In this document: piece after piece, positions 51,950 through 63,980 of the stretch
Layout of the letters: each line of letters begins with the position of its first letter
Position numbering within the stretch: position 1 is the stretch's first letter
Assembly (NCBI GenBank): GCA_025201765.1
Contig: MU623435.1
Location: forward strand, 84,930-148,929
From: Daldinia sp. FL1419
Taxonomy: Eukaryota; Ascomycota; Sordariomycetes; Xylariales; Hypoxylaceae
Length of the DNA stretch: 64,000 nucleotides
Direction: 5' to 3'
Made by a program: the position numbers and the translations under genes
Notes under the pieces: model-generated
The model's input: the letters and a program-made list of their open reading frames with translations, nothing else
What the model was told of the DNA's origin: nothing
Database searches by the model: none

Positions 51950-53924
51950 GGCTTGGACGTTCGCGATAAGATTATCGATGACGATGAACATATCTGAAAA
52001 GGGGAGAAGGGGGGATATATCTGCCGCTTTGCGTTGTACGAAATGATACGAAAGATCGTTTGCGATTAATTTTTTCCTTGGTTCCGTTTTTGGGAACAGG
52101 TTCGCCTACCCAACTTGGACTTTCATGAGGTCTGCTTTGCGTGCTTGCCCGGTGCCTAATGTATTCAACTTTCACCTTTGGTCGGTAAAACAAAATAGGC
52201 AAATGAGATAGCTGTGGCAATCAATAATCATAAGACTGATTTCACTAATCGTGAGCTTGTACTTGTATCTCGTTTCTTTTCTAGACAGACATCAATGTGA
52301 CTTGTCGTACGTACCTAGAATGCTTTTTCGTAAACCTCGTGAACTTTCCTGTCCCTCTTGAAACCTGGATAATTCGTCTTCCTATTCCTCATATGGATTG
52401 GCGTGTAACTTACAGGTGGTGCCTCTTTGTAAGAGTTCGTCTAGGAGAGGGGCTTATGCGGATTTGTTGGCCTCGAGACACGAGCTTTGGTGCTGGAAGG
52501 TCGGCAGATGGGAGATTCGTACGTGGTGTAATTTGGGAGGAGTAGATGGTGGGAGTGGGTTCGGTCATGAGCGCGGCATATATATTCAGGTATAGTCTTG
52601 TTTTCACTTCCCTTTCTAAGTTTTTTGTTTTCATCTGAAGATATCCCTTGGTTTAGTTTGATAAAGTTTGTTTTTGCTTAGTTCCATGAACATCTCTTTC
52701 CGTACTATTACACTCACCTAATTAATATACCTATATAAGTTCGTCTTGTCTAATATAGAGCCCTATTTTATTCTATGATATTGGTGCCTCTTTATTAGAG
52801 TTAAATCGTCTTAACAACGTGTATTTTGCTTTTTACAACTCACCGTCGCTAATCGTATAGGCTAACCTTGTCTAGTATGATCATAAATACCTCTTTATTA
52901 CTGCTGTCTAGGTACTTTTTACTACTACGATTTTAATAACTTGACCACATCATATATCATCACCGCTCAAGGACAAGCATACATTAATTCGAGTAAGATG
53001 CATTAGGTGTGCTCCTTAAACGATAAAAGAAGCATCTATGTACAAATAACAAACCCATCATCTACCAAGGCTACCTAAGCTGATGAGAGAATACGCATAT
53101 GCATGCATCCATAGTCCATGACATGACGGCCTCGGGGCCCGCTTTCCGCAACCGCTTCCCAACCAACCTCTTCGCGAGGGGTGGGCGGCGGCAGCGTTTG
53201 ATTGTTCAAGAAACATAAAATCCTATGCCATGCTAAAATGCTATGTGTGAGATACGAGCGTTTCGCACGCTCCGACTGTGACTTGTCCATTGACTATCAG
53301 GACTCAACCCCCTTTGCTTAATTTCACCCGCACTACGGCCGCCTCCTCCTACTTATTTCATGATGCTACTTAAAAAAAAAATTGGGATTGGGGGGATCCT
53401 AAGATTGAAAAACTAGTCGAGAAAAGGAAGATGGGACGCCTTCAACGCCAGACGGACAAAAAAAATAATGTCGTCGCGTCTTTTCTCTAAACGAGGGGAT
53501 ATCTTGAGGGTTATTGTTGTAACTTCGGTGTTTCGTGGGACTAGGAAAATGGGCGGTTTTCTCGTTCGCCCTCCCCTTTATCGTTTGCCGAGGAAAAAAA
53601 TAAAAAAAATCGTATTGTCCAAGGTTCGCTTGCGGTCGGATCCCCCGAACGGGGATCAAGGATTAGTTTCATCCGGGGTACGCGTATCCAAGTTACTCCA
53701 ACTAAGGCGATATGAACTCCTGTCCAAGTTCGGTTCCTGTGGGGGCTCGATGGAAGAAAGTTCGGGTTGATTACGCAAATTATGTGTCTCCTTTCGACAC
53801 TCTGCTGGAAGCATACGAAAACTCGATGAAAGCCAAAAAAGCGATAAAGATTTTAACTCGTGCCGGGTAACAAAAAAGGGAGAGGGCGCAGGCTCAAGGG
53901 TTGTTGAAACGCAATCATGCCGGG
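51950..53924. other. Intergenic, 2.0 kb
   Basis: No gene is recognised. A diverged 25-30 bp sequence (GGTGCCTCTTT...) occurs at ~52419 and ~52783. Frames at 52297..52595 and 53468..53770 look like chance. Confidence 0.5.
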
Positions 53925-54725
53925 TTAGTTGTCGCGGTCGCCACCATCTTTAGAAACGTAGACATAGTCAGTAAAAGTTCGAGAACTGGTGCCGCCGTCA
54001 TCATGGGAACTATGTTTGACGAGTACGTATTCACCTTCACTGGCTGTGGGGGTTGGAGGCATAGCTCCTCCATGTGCAGGTGCTTGCTGTACCTGTTTGG
54101 CAGTTCCCGGCCGGGATCGCTGCTGTTGCTCCTTTTCGGAGGATGTTGCCTTGCCGAACGCGTCGCCGATAGTTTGCCGTTGAGATCGCGGGCTCACTCC
54201 GGCGGCGGCTGCTGGGTTTTGCCTCTTGAGTCGTTCCTCCATCTCCTTAATTCTAGCCTCGAGAGCCTCTAATTCGGTCTGACCGGTCGTGACTTGCTGT
54301 TTTCTAGTCATGAGAAAACCCAGTATTAGTGGCCGTTGGTCAAGGTCGCGTAGTAAGAGAACTGCGTCTCGGGAGGGTAGGGGGCTTGGCATGGGCCATA
54401 CCGCTTGTTAATTTGCTCGTCTAGGTCGGTAAGGCTGTTTTCAATCCGAAAGATGTCCATCAGCTCTTGACTGAAAGATCTAGCAATTGTGCTACGCGAA
54501 GGAGATTGTTAGCTTTATTGCAGCTTGAAGAACTTCTTTTGCTTTTCGACATGGGTTTCCCCCCCTACTAGCGACGGAGAGAATGTAGACGATAGGGGGT
54601 AATTCAAGGGTAACAGCTTCGAAAACTCACGATTGAGGTCGGCGGCCATTTGGTTGCCAGTCGCGGTCGAGTTCCTCGTCGGTGGGGTTCATGTTGGGCA
54701 AGAAGTTCACGTTGTCGTCGTACAT
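53925..54725 (-). CDS. Uncharacterised coiled-coil protein
   Basis: Minus-strand exons 54725..54631, 54491..54402 and 54303..53925 give 187 aa. Introns use GTGAGT and GTATGG donors, with GCTAAC and ACTAAT branch sites. The joined product begins MYDDNVNFLPNMNPTDEELD, then IARSFSQELMDIFRIENSLTDLDEQINKRKQQVTTGQTELEALEARIKEMEERL, a clear heptad-repeat coiled coil at ~33-95. The C-terminus is Gln/Ser/Pro-rich with EGEYVLVKHSSHDD and ends YVYVSKDGGDRDN. I do not recognise the family; kinetochore/DASH subunits have similar size and helices, but no specific match is claimed. The three-exon model follows phase and strong helix continuity. Confidence 0.78.
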
Positions 54726-55769
54726 AAAATGTGAAAAAAGGGAAGTTGGGTGTGAAATCGCAGAAGTCGTCCAGCTCAGAAGTGCAGTTGCTGGGGGGGA
54801 GGAGGAGCTGGAGCTGGCTGGTTGGGTGGTATTATTATTATTGATAAAGTATTGGAGTTGGCTTATGGCGGTGGGGGGGACGAAGAGCGGGTCGCAGAAA
54901 AATCGGGACGGGTAGGCCTGGTAAAACTGCCCTGAGTGCCCAGCGCTATTTCATGGATGTTAGTACGGATGTTAGTAGCGTATTAGCGTATTAGCGTGTT
55001 AATGTGGATTTTAAAGGGACCGAATAAAAAACTAGATAACGAATGAAAAAAGGGGGGTCAGGCGAACAGGCGAACAGGTGGAACTCGAGCCTCGCGGTAC
55101 CTGATTTTATACCACCTGTTTCTTGTCTGCTGCTTGCCTCCTGCCTGTCTTACTGTCTCACCTATCTTGCACTTGCACTTCCGGAAAGGTAAGCTCGACT
55201 TGACTGAAACACTTCCGCATAAAAACTGATTTAGGTCGATACTCCCGGAATAGGTAATAGTATATAAGTAGGTAGGTATAAAATTTAGTATTTGTAAGGG
55301 AGGTAAAAAAAGGTTTAGACAAATGTATCTCATAATTACCTACCTATATTTCAATATATGTAATATTTACAGCAGTTAGAGAGAGTACTAACCTAATATG
55401 TAGTTGAGATGTAAGCCAGAAATTATCACGTTAATAGGTGCCCATACTTGGGAAATCAACTAATTACACCTATAATATTATACCTAAAGTAAGATAATTT
55501 ACATGTAGTTATTATTATTATTTCTATCGTCGGTTGACTGCTGCTGGATGGAAGAAGGTAGAGGGGTTTTTCTTTTCTGGTATCGCTTCTGCACTCTGCA
55601 GACCTGGCTTGATAATTACTTTCTTGGCATCCTAAGCTGCTTTTTAGGATGATCTCAGGACGATCTCATCACTAGGCGAGATGGTCCATGCATTCGAATT
55701 CAACAGCGATGATCCAAATCAATTTGACTAAAAAGTGTCATGGCTAACAGAATCTCATCATCTCATTCC

Positions 55770-55796
55770 GTATTATTCGTATTATTCGTATTATTT
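55770..55796. repeat. 9-bp tandem repeat
   Basis: TATTATTCG in two full copies and a partial one. Confidence 0.8.
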
Positions 55797-57214
55797 TACT
55801 TCATCACGTAAACTCTCCTACGAGATACGGGATGCGGGAATGCTGTTTGACATTAGATTGACGACGAAGTGATGATAACTTGCATAAGACGGTATACATA
55901 GTTATGTGTATTGACATGTAGGTTACATAAAATAGAAAAAGGAAGAAATGATGCGTGTGCGAATGGGATCGCGCGCATGAAATGCACCCTATCGAATCAT
56001 CGATCTAATAATGCTAGGGTACCGAGTACTATGTAGGTACTCAGGTACTCTATCCTATTCTAGCAACGTTCCTGAATTTACTTCCTTGCAACCCTACAAC
56101 CATACTTGGAGAACCTTACAAAGTTACATACGAATTTGGCGACTTACTTCCATGAGTATAGGAGGTAGTTAAGTAGTTAGGTACACTACTTAATCTCCCT
56201 TGCCTTTATGCACGTCGTAACTCTTCCAACTTCGGTCCCCCTTATTCTTGCAGCAATGGCCTAGGGAACGTCTTATGCAGCGTAGCATTTGTTCAAATGC
56301 TCCATTGAAACCAGACCTCGTAGTGGGTGGATTTGCTCATTTGTATAATAACGTTAATAATATGTAGTTACATTATATATGTGGACACTCGGAACGCTTT
56401 AGACGCGCGGAAGCCGAGCTACTATTATATACTAGTACACGACGAGGTGGATTAGATAGGTCTAATAGCCTAATCGTCTAGACGTAGCGTCTCTTTTTTA
56501 CTTTCCTAAAGCTGTCCCCTTGATAATATTATATTTCCTCTAATAGGTTAGACGTCTCTTAGTTCCGAATTCATTTTGACAAGTGTTATGGGGACCTCAT
56601 AAGTTTGATGGAAGGTTAGACGTATGTACTCATCTCGAGGACTACCTAACTACTAAGTGTTAAATCATCTGAACAAAGATAGTTATTATATATAAGCAAT
56701 CTTCGAGCGCTCCCCGACCCTTATGACATCAACTAGGCCATCATTGTGTCTCTTTATCCTAGCTGCCTTGGGCTGGGCACGTGCGCAGCTAAGTCGCGTG
56801 TCCTGCTCACATGTGAAAATTTATAGATTGAACTGTCACGTCATCTAAGATAAGGATCTAGGTTAGATGCTTAAATTACTGCGAGAAGAAATAGAAACCT
56901 ATGGTGATGTTGGGTGCGATGATTGTTGATTGTTGACTGGTGTGTGGAGTATCCTTGCTACCGAGTTCGGTCGGTCGATTCTTACCAACTAATACCAATG
57001 GATATACGGATCCGGATCCGTACGTAGTATGTTGGGCAGAAAGATGCCTTATTGGATTTCGAAGAAGAATTATCTGCACTACACATATGCAGGTAAGAAA
57101 GCAGGACCTGGTAAAGCTGCACGATTAGATACTAATAGAACGAACTCTGGCGTGAAGAATATTTAATGGAATGTTGAGATCGAACGTGGTGGCTTAATTA
57201 GGTACATTTATGCT

Positions 57215-57246
57215 ACGTAGGTAGGTACCTAGGTCAGGTAGGTACC
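57215..57246. repeat. TAGGTA array
   Basis: CGTAGGTAGGTACCTAGGTC followed by AGGTAGGTACC. Confidence 0.8.
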
Positions 57247-57887
57247 ATATATCCATGCCTACATGGAACAGATGTCGAGGTATATGAAGTATCCTAGTTA
57301 GCTGCACAATACATTCTACAAAACTACTTGATACGGAACCTTAAACTCTTTAGCTGCTAGCACTTATTTAGATTAATTCCGCACATTTAGGTGGTAAAAG
57401 TAGGAAATGCACGGGCCACACGCACTAATAGGAACGTTTGGGCCTATGAATCCCCCCAGATTCCGCATTCTAACCCGTTCCAACCATCAATCTGGCAACA
57501 TTCGCCGATCCCATCACACGAATCATACACCACCGCTACACCTGGTGGCCTGCAATTTTGCCGGATTACTGAATATACTTATTTTTTTAATCACGTGATC
57601 CGTTGCCAACGACAAGGAACCGTGAAAATTATTCATTGTGAATAGCCTCATCCATAAACGGCCTTAATAGTCGCCGTTCCGCCATTAAAGTGGTCGGAGT
57701 AGTCTTGACGGACTTCTGCGACCCCTGTTAACTATTATAGTACGCGTCATAATCGTGTTTTCCGCGCTGGAGTGGCCAATAAACCTCTATTTAGGCTTGC
57801 TGACCGTGACACCAGATCGTGGCGCCGATTCATCTTTTACAGCGACGCGACGGTCCCCTCGACCACGGCCGAGGTGGATTCTGGGGC

Positions 57888-60800
57888 ATGAATCAGACAC
57901 CGACATCATATACACCCCTCGAAGCCTTCGCTTTATTCCAAGAGCTCAAGAGGAACTTCCAGAACGGTCTGGTCATCGGTACCTTTAGTCGCGTCTCCGA
58001 GACGCTGAAGAAAACACCTCTGATATACGAACAAGACGATTTTGATGTCGATCGACTAAGCCCCGAATCCCTTCAGGGCTTTGCCCTACAACTACTTAGA
58101 GAGGAGCGAAAAGAGGAGAGGAGACGGGAGACCGAAGCCGCTGCGGAGAAGAACAATGCCGGACTTTCGCCAAATTCTAGGAAAAGGAAACTTCAAAGTC
58201 CTCCTTTGTCTACTTTTCAAGAGCTAGAACACGCCGACAAGCTCCCGAACCTAGTGGAAAAGCTTTATATACGATTCCGGGAGAGTTTAATCAAGGAGAT
58301 TAGAGAGGATGAAAGACGGTTTGACGAGCTTCAACGCGAACTTGCTGAAATCGAAAGAGGAGAATGGGATAATAGGATTATCCAAGAGCAACGTGCGGAG
58401 CCATCAGCAAGTAACGGATTTCCTGTTACCAATAATCAAAATCCTCCGAGAACGGAAGGCCAAGCTATACCAGCACCAGCATCAGCACCGGTGCCAGTAT
58501 CAACACCAACACCGGCACCACCAACACAGGCGCAGATACAGGCTCCGACATTAACGCCGGTGCCGGTATCAGCACCAGCCCCAGCCCCGACGTCAACGTC
58601 AACGTCCACGGCAATACCAACCCCAGTTCCGGCTCCTCCTAAGACCTATGACCAGGGCAGGAAATTCGAGCTACCGCATACTCCTCAGCTACCTCAAGAG
58701 AGGAAAGCCGTACACCCAATTCCTTCATCATTACCTCCGACTGCTCGTACTTTAAGCGAAGCACGCCATATTGCCCCTGATAATAGGCCACAAGAACTAG
58801 GGCGTCCGATAAGTAACGCGGCGCCGGTTTTACAGCATCCCCAGAATATTCAAGGGTATAATCTACGCCCAGGTTCTGCTACACCTCAACTACCTGTTGT
58901 CGATGGTCTTCAACGACCGGAAGGCATTTCTAAAGCCCGGAGCCCTGCGCCCATACAGAACAATCAGCCCCATACTCCTACCACTACTCCCGCGCCCGCC
59001 TTGAAATGGGAACCTCCATATCAGCCTCCCCACCAACCTTCCCCTCAGCCTCCGTTTCAATCCCCTCATCAACCGCCACCGCCGTCGCCGTCACCGTCAC
59101 AACATCAACTTCCCCACCAGACTCCTATCCCATCTCCTCGACCCCCATATGTTACGGGAGTTGCTAGGCCCCCAGCATATCCTCAGACCCCAACTAGTTT
59201 ACCCCAGTTTCCTCAAAACTATGCAAGTGGTAGGCAAACTCCGGGACAGTATGGTCAAGCACCCCGACCCCCGGCTCAGGGGTCTGCGCCAGCATCTCCC
59301 TCGGTGCTCTTGCCCCCTCAGAATGCAGGTCATATACCACCATCTCTTCAATCATTGCCTTTGAATGCAACTCCAGATGGTGCAGGGCAGCAAGTACCAC
59401 AGCGACGCCCAGCATCTGTCCCTATAGTAAACTCGCCGGGTCCTAATATAGGGTCAGGCCCCTTTGCTCAGCATCAAAATTCGCACATGCCAATTCAGAC
59501 GCCTGTTCGACCGCCTGCTGCGTTGTCAGAACCACACCCAGCTTCAAGTCCTCCCAAACCTCCTATACCGTCAGCTCAATGGCCCCCAGCGCCCGCTTCA
59601 GCCCGACCCTCATATCCTCCGCAGGCCCCTATTCAAGCACCACCGCCACCAGCATCATCAGCGCCACCGGCGTCTCAACAGGGCCAGCCGCAACTACCGT
59701 CAAAATCGTATAACTCGCCATATAATCTACAGACTCAACCTACTCAGCAAGTTGGCGCTACAGATTCTACTCAACGCCCACAGGTGCCTCCTCTACAAAC
59801 CCCAGTGACAGTACCCCAATCTACCCCACGCCCTCTGTCGGCGACTCAGGTACATACTCCAGTAGCCGTTTCCCCTCATATCATAAGAGGACATGGGACG
59901 AAATGGACATCAACACCGACACCTGCAACACCACGCGTAGATGATGTAACCAGCTATTTTGATATTCAAAGTCCAGTCTACGAGCCAATCAGCCCACGCC
60001 CTCAGTCGGCTCGGTTGCCGAAGACATCCCCGGAGCAGAATGGGAAAAAGGATACGCGGAAGGTTATGCAGAAGCCCGATGTAACGCCCAATAGACCAAG
60101 AGGTCGACCGCGTACGACGCAAAAGACACTACTAGCCCAATCAGAAGAGGCACCGGCGGAACCTGATCTCTTAGGAAGCAACATTAAGAATGAGGAGGCA
60201 ACGCCTCAGGCTCTTGAGGATATCGGTCATGCAAGTGCGGCGGACGAAGGTATTTCTGCGCGGGATCAGCCTGGTCTAAGTCAGCCGTCTAACAAACGGA
60301 AACGTCAAGAGAGCCCCCCTAACCGGGCTCCGCCAACGCCGGCCACGCGCGTTTTATGGACACGTTCATTCAACAAGATTAGCCAATCTGCATTGGATCA
60401 AATCATCAGCCACCGCCACGCCAATATGTTCGCACATCCCGTGAAGCCAAAGACGGCGCCAGGGTATTTCGAAATTGTTCTTCGGCCACAGGATCTCAAG
60501 GGTATTCAGAAGGCTATCACTGCGGGGTCTAAAGCAGCGTCAATAGCTGTGGCAACGATGCCGGATATTGATCCAAGCGCCACCAATGTTTGGCTTCCCA
60601 TGTCGGTGGATTTAGTTCCACCTCGTGGTATAATAAACATCGCGCAGCTGGAGAGAGAGCTTGTTCACATGTTTGCGAACGCTATCATGTATAACCCGGA
60701 CCCCTATCGTGGCTTCGGGCCTTCGTTCCTCAAATCCAATCGACGAGCTAGTCTGGAGGGCGATGGTGAAGATTACCGAGGTTACGAGGTTGATGAGAAC

Positions 60801-61016
60801 GGGGTTGTAAAGGATACCCGTAGTATGTTCAGCGAGGTTGAGAAGTTACTAAGCGACCTCCGCAACGAGGTAGAGCGAAATGCACCTCCACCGACGGGTG
60901 TGCCGCCGTCGGTAAGCCGTAGTATGAGCGTGGCTGGTGGAGATACGAATACAACAGAGGATGATGCAGATGAGCCAACAGGGGATACCAATAAAAGACG
61001 AAGGATTAGGGGTTAG
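57888..61016 (+). CDS. Bromodomain protein, Bdc1/BRD8-like (NuA4 candidate)
   Basis: From the ATG at 57888 a single exon gives 1042 aa. The frame opens further upstream without an ATG, so an upstream exon is possible. Residues ~1-75 (TPLEAFALFQELKRNFQNGL...FSRVSETLKKTPLIY...LSPESLQGFALQLLREE) resemble the N-terminal domain of BRD8/fission-yeast Bdc1. A helical stretch to ~175 precedes ~600 residues of Pro/Gln/Ala-rich disorder. A bromodomain-like end at ~827-940 has HPVKPKTAPGYFEIVLRPQDLKGI and ERELVHMFANAIMYNPD, with the acetyl-lysine-binding Asn in YNPD. Bdc1/BRD8 belongs to the NuA4 histone acetyltransferase. Subunit identity is inferred from domain order. Confidence 0.8.
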   Translation: MNQTPTSYTPLEAFALFQELKRNFQNGLVIGTFSRVSETLKKTPLIYEQDDFDVDRLSPESLQGFALQLLREERKEERRRETEAAAEKNNAGLSPNSRKRKLQSPPLSTFQELEHADKLPNLVEKLYIRFRESLIKEIREDERRFDELQRELAEIERGEWDNRIIQEQRAEPSASNGFPVTNNQNPPRTEGQAIPAPASAPVPVSTPTPAPPTQAQIQAPTLTPVPVSAPAPAPTSTSTSTAIPTPVPAPPKTYDQGRKFELPHTPQLPQERKAVHPIPSSLPPTARTLSEARHIAPDNRPQELGRPISNAAPVLQHPQNIQGYNLRPGSATPQLPVVDGLQRPEGISKARSPAPIQNNQPHTPTTTPAPALKWEPPYQPPHQPSPQPPFQSPHQPPPPSPSPSQHQLPHQTPIPSPRPPYVTGVARPPAYPQTPTSLPQFPQNYASGRQTPGQYGQAPRPPAQGSAPASPSVLLPPQNAGHIPPSLQSLPLNATPDGAGQQVPQRRPASVPIVNSPGPNIGSGPFAQHQNSHMPIQTPVRPPAALSEPHPASSPPKPPIPSAQWPPAPASARPSYPPQAPIQAPPPPASSAPPASQQGQPQLPSKSYNSPYNLQTQPTQQVGATDSTQRPQVPPLQTPVTVPQSTPRPLSATQVHTPVAVSPHIIRGHGTKWTSTPTPATPRVDDVTSYFDIQSPVYEPISPRPQSARLPKTSPEQNGKKDTRKVMQKPDVTPNRPRGRPRTTQKTLLAQSEEAPAEPDLLGSNIKNEEATPQALEDIGHASAADEGISARDQPGLSQPSNKRKRQESPPNRAPPTPATRVLWTRSFNKISQSALDQIISHRHANMFAHPVKPKTAPGYFEIVLRPQDLKGIQKAITAGSKAASIAVATMPDIDPSATNVWLPMSVDLVPPRGIINIAQLERELVHMFANAIMYNPDPYRGFGPSFLKSNRRASLEGDGEDYRGYEVDENGVVKDTRSMFSEVEKLLSDLRNEVERNAPPPTGVPPSVSRSMSVAGGDTNTTEDDADEPTGDTNKRRRIRG

Positions 61017-61690
61017 AAGTAGCAGCTTTACAAGCACACATAGCACTCTGATGGGAGTGGTATTAGCGATTTAGCGATTTAGCCAATCGCCCATTATTGG
61101 CGGGCGAGTCCGTTCTAATGTAAATACGTACCGGGGTCATGATTCGATTATGACTTTATGGACAAACCATTCGATGAAGATTTTGGACTCTTGTTTGATA
61201 TATGTACGTTTCTGAATAATTGTATGATAGATGTCTCTTGATAGGTCCTTGGGATTGCATACTTCGTATAACTATTGAAGAGGTATTACTTAACGTAAGG
61301 GGGATAATTGATTAATCGATGTCGGGTACATACCCACCTCTAATAGGTGCACGGTCCACAAAGGTTGCCCCACCTATACCTACATAAGTTATGCGTGCTC
61401 TTAAGCAGGTATCGTATTGTACATTGCCCGATACTAAATATAACTAACAGGTACTTTCAAGTATCAAATTAAGCAACGGCAACCGTTTCTTTCCCACGAA
61501 GAATCCAAATTTTAATCGAAGTATGCTAATATATGAAGATGCTCGTATCTTCCCCCCCCCTTATCTTATAAAATTGTTGCACAATCGTTTTTGATTTCGT
61601 ATTGTACTTTGGTTTGCTTGGTATCTCGAATACTTGATATCACGAGTCGCGTCAAACGCGTTAACTGCCTAATTACCCAAGCTAAAAATA
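61017..61690. other. Intergenic, 674 bp
   Basis: The bromodomain-gene 3' region and the AT-hook gene promoter, with a C run at 61552-61560. Nothing else is seen. Confidence 0.6.
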
Positions 61691-63846
61691 ATGGTACCCC
61701 GGAGAGTAATTGCCGACTCTGACGACGAAGATGAGGATGGCAACACACTAAGTCCTCTAAGAGAAGACGAAAGAATCGATCCCCCTGAAGTTCCAGAGGT
61801 AGAACCATTAAGTCCTCATCACAGGCCGTCAACCCCCGATGTACTAGACAACCAGAACCAGATATCTGATACTACGGATCAATCATTCTTTGCTAATATC
61901 TATGACGAGCAGCAGAATAGAGCTCTCCAAAATTCTTATCTTGTTGAGAATATAGTTCGTCAAAGTCAACAAGCAAGCAGAAGCAGCGGGGAAGTTTCTC
62001 TCCCGGCAAAAGGAAAAGGCAGAAAACTCGATATTTCTTCAATCACAAACGTCACCTCTCCTGCGCTTTTGAAAAGGCCTGGGAACCACCTATCGCTCCT
62101 TAGCGAGTGTGCTTCCGGCGTAACCACGCCACAAAAGAGTGTACCTGGAGAATGGGATGTTCCTAGCAGCGCGGAGGACGCAATGACCCCAAGAACTACT
62201 AAAAGTTCGAAGTGGAAGAATGAGAAGTCGTATGGCAAACGAAAGAAAAGTCAATCCAGATCAGCTAAGAACTCTGCTGCAGCAGAGATATTTATGGGAT
62301 ACGATGGACCCGAGCAAACAACTCAGGATACGAATCCGTACAACGAGATGCTTACACCAAATCGTGGCATTGAACGATCACCACAACCTGTACTTAAACC
62401 GAGAGAAGTCTCACTCCATGATTCTGTGATCCCGGAAACGGCACCTGTCGCAAATTTTTATATCGCCCAGAGCAACCTCACTACTATGCAGAAACTCGAA
62501 TACGAAAAGGTTAATGTGTCGCAAAATGCATACTCTGGTCTCCCCAACGTCCCCATGGGCAGCATAAAATCAAGCGGAGTGTCGACGATCGCATATCCAA
62601 CGCCTAGCCGTTATGCATCTTCTTCCGGACCGCCACTCCCATGGGAAAAAAACCTTGTTGCTGATAACGAACCAGACGAAAACGTTAATTTCGTAAATGT
62701 AAGTGAATTTCGATAGCTAGAAATTATCCAGCGTTGCTAACGATATTATAGACGATGTCTTCTCCAGATGTTATCACAACCGGCCATGATCGTACGGGGG
62801 AGAAATTGGCAGAGGCAACACTCGTAGATACACAGGTACCGTATGACGAGATTGAATCTCCAGTGAAGAATCCTATACCGAGGAGTACATCGAGTAAAAG
62901 GAAAAAGAGGACTAGGAGTATACAAGATGAGGATGAAGACGAATTACAGGATGGTTCCCATGAGCCTATTGATCTCCATCAAAGCAAATCGAAACGGAGG
63001 CGCAATGAGCTGAAATTGAACCCACCAGATTCACATGGAGATGATATAGAACGTCTCCCAAGCCCACACGAAGAAGTACCCCAGGAACAGGGTTACCGGG
63101 ATCCACCCGGAGGAGAAATATGCGAGACTGTTGACACCGTCCCTGAAATACCCGCAACAGAACCACCCATCTCTCCTAGTATGCCCGAGCATAGCCCGTT
63201 AGAAACGGAACCAGCCCCGCAGCCAAAGAAGCGTGGCCGCAAGAAAAAGAAGACTACGGGCGAAAGTGCTGCGCAAGAAGAACTGCCTATCGAAAGCCAA
63301 ACTATCGCGGAGGAGATAACCCCTGCTATTACAGACCGCGAGGTACAAGCCGAGCTAGATAAGCCTAAAAAGAAAAGAGGACGCCCTCGAAAGTCAGGTG
63401 TAGCAAAATCCGAGGTAGCGACAGCCCCCGAATGTGAATCCGATAATACACATAAGACCCACGAGGATGACGCTCAACGTAGCGAGTCCATCTTAGAAGC
63501 AGCTAAGTCAACCGAGAGGCCAAAACTTACAAAAAAACAGAAAGTCCGAAACCAAATAGAGAAAGAGATAGAAGAGACAACGCCAGACCAGGACGACACC
63601 GATGGCGCATTAAAAGAAATCGACAGTAATTTTAGACCATCCGAAGAGCCAGTATCGGCGGAAGATGTATCTACGAAGCCTACTCCTAAACCATTGGTGG
63701 ATCAACGCAGGTCTGAAGAGAAAGGGAGCACGGCCTCGAAGCCCATGACTACTACATCCACGCCTTCACAGGCCAAGGTACCATACCGAGTTGGCTTAAG
63801 CAAACGTACACGGATAACTTCGTTACTTAAAATTATCAAGAGGTGA
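61691..63846 (+). CDS. AT-hook nuclear protein, function unknown
   Basis: Exons 61691..62698 and 62752..63846 give 700 aa; the 53-nt intron (GTAAGT, GCTAAC branch site, TAG) joins NVNFVN to TMSSPDV. The chain is largely disordered and charged. An acidic start (DSDDEDEDGN) is followed by a basic patch KKRGRKKKK (~494-503) and a true AT-hook KKKRGRPRKSG (~542-552), which binds AT-rich minor groove. Near the end the short VPYRVGLSKRTRITSLLKIIKR is well ordered and looks conserved. SUMO-like and nuclear localisation signals are likely but unproved. It lies directly downstream of the bromodomain gene, same strand. Confidence 0.82.
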
Positions 63847-63954
63847 ATTTACTCGGTACAGATCATGTTGTAATACCTAGGTAGTTAATGTAACTATCCT
63901 TTAATGATGCTAGGGAGTGCGAGTTGCTTGGCTTTACGGAGCGAAAAAGGAGAA

Positions 63955-63980
63955 ATTAAAACTGACCATTAAAACTGACC
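63955..63980. repeat. 13-bp direct repeat
   Basis: Two adjacent exact copies of ATTAAAACTGACC at the right edge, with a partial third. Confidence 0.9.

Larger units (their letters stand above)
54726..57887. other. Intergenic, 3.2 kb
   Basis: No gene is recognised. It has a 9-bp repeat (TATTATTCG, ~2.8 units, 55770..55796), a GTAGGTAC-rich patch near 56030-56050, a TAGG array (57215..57246), recurring TTAGACGT words at 56480-56625 and the bromodomain-gene promoter. Small frames at 56876..57128 and 57391..57645 are unsupported. Confidence 0.5.

Noticed and set aside
53468..53770. 100-aa plus-strand frame rich in Arg/Lys/Ser
   Set aside because: Low-complexity composition and no family resemblance.
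58309..59808. Arg/His-rich alternative plus-strand frames
   Set aside because: Shifted frames of the Pro/Gln-rich bromodomain protein; the codon repeats keep them open.
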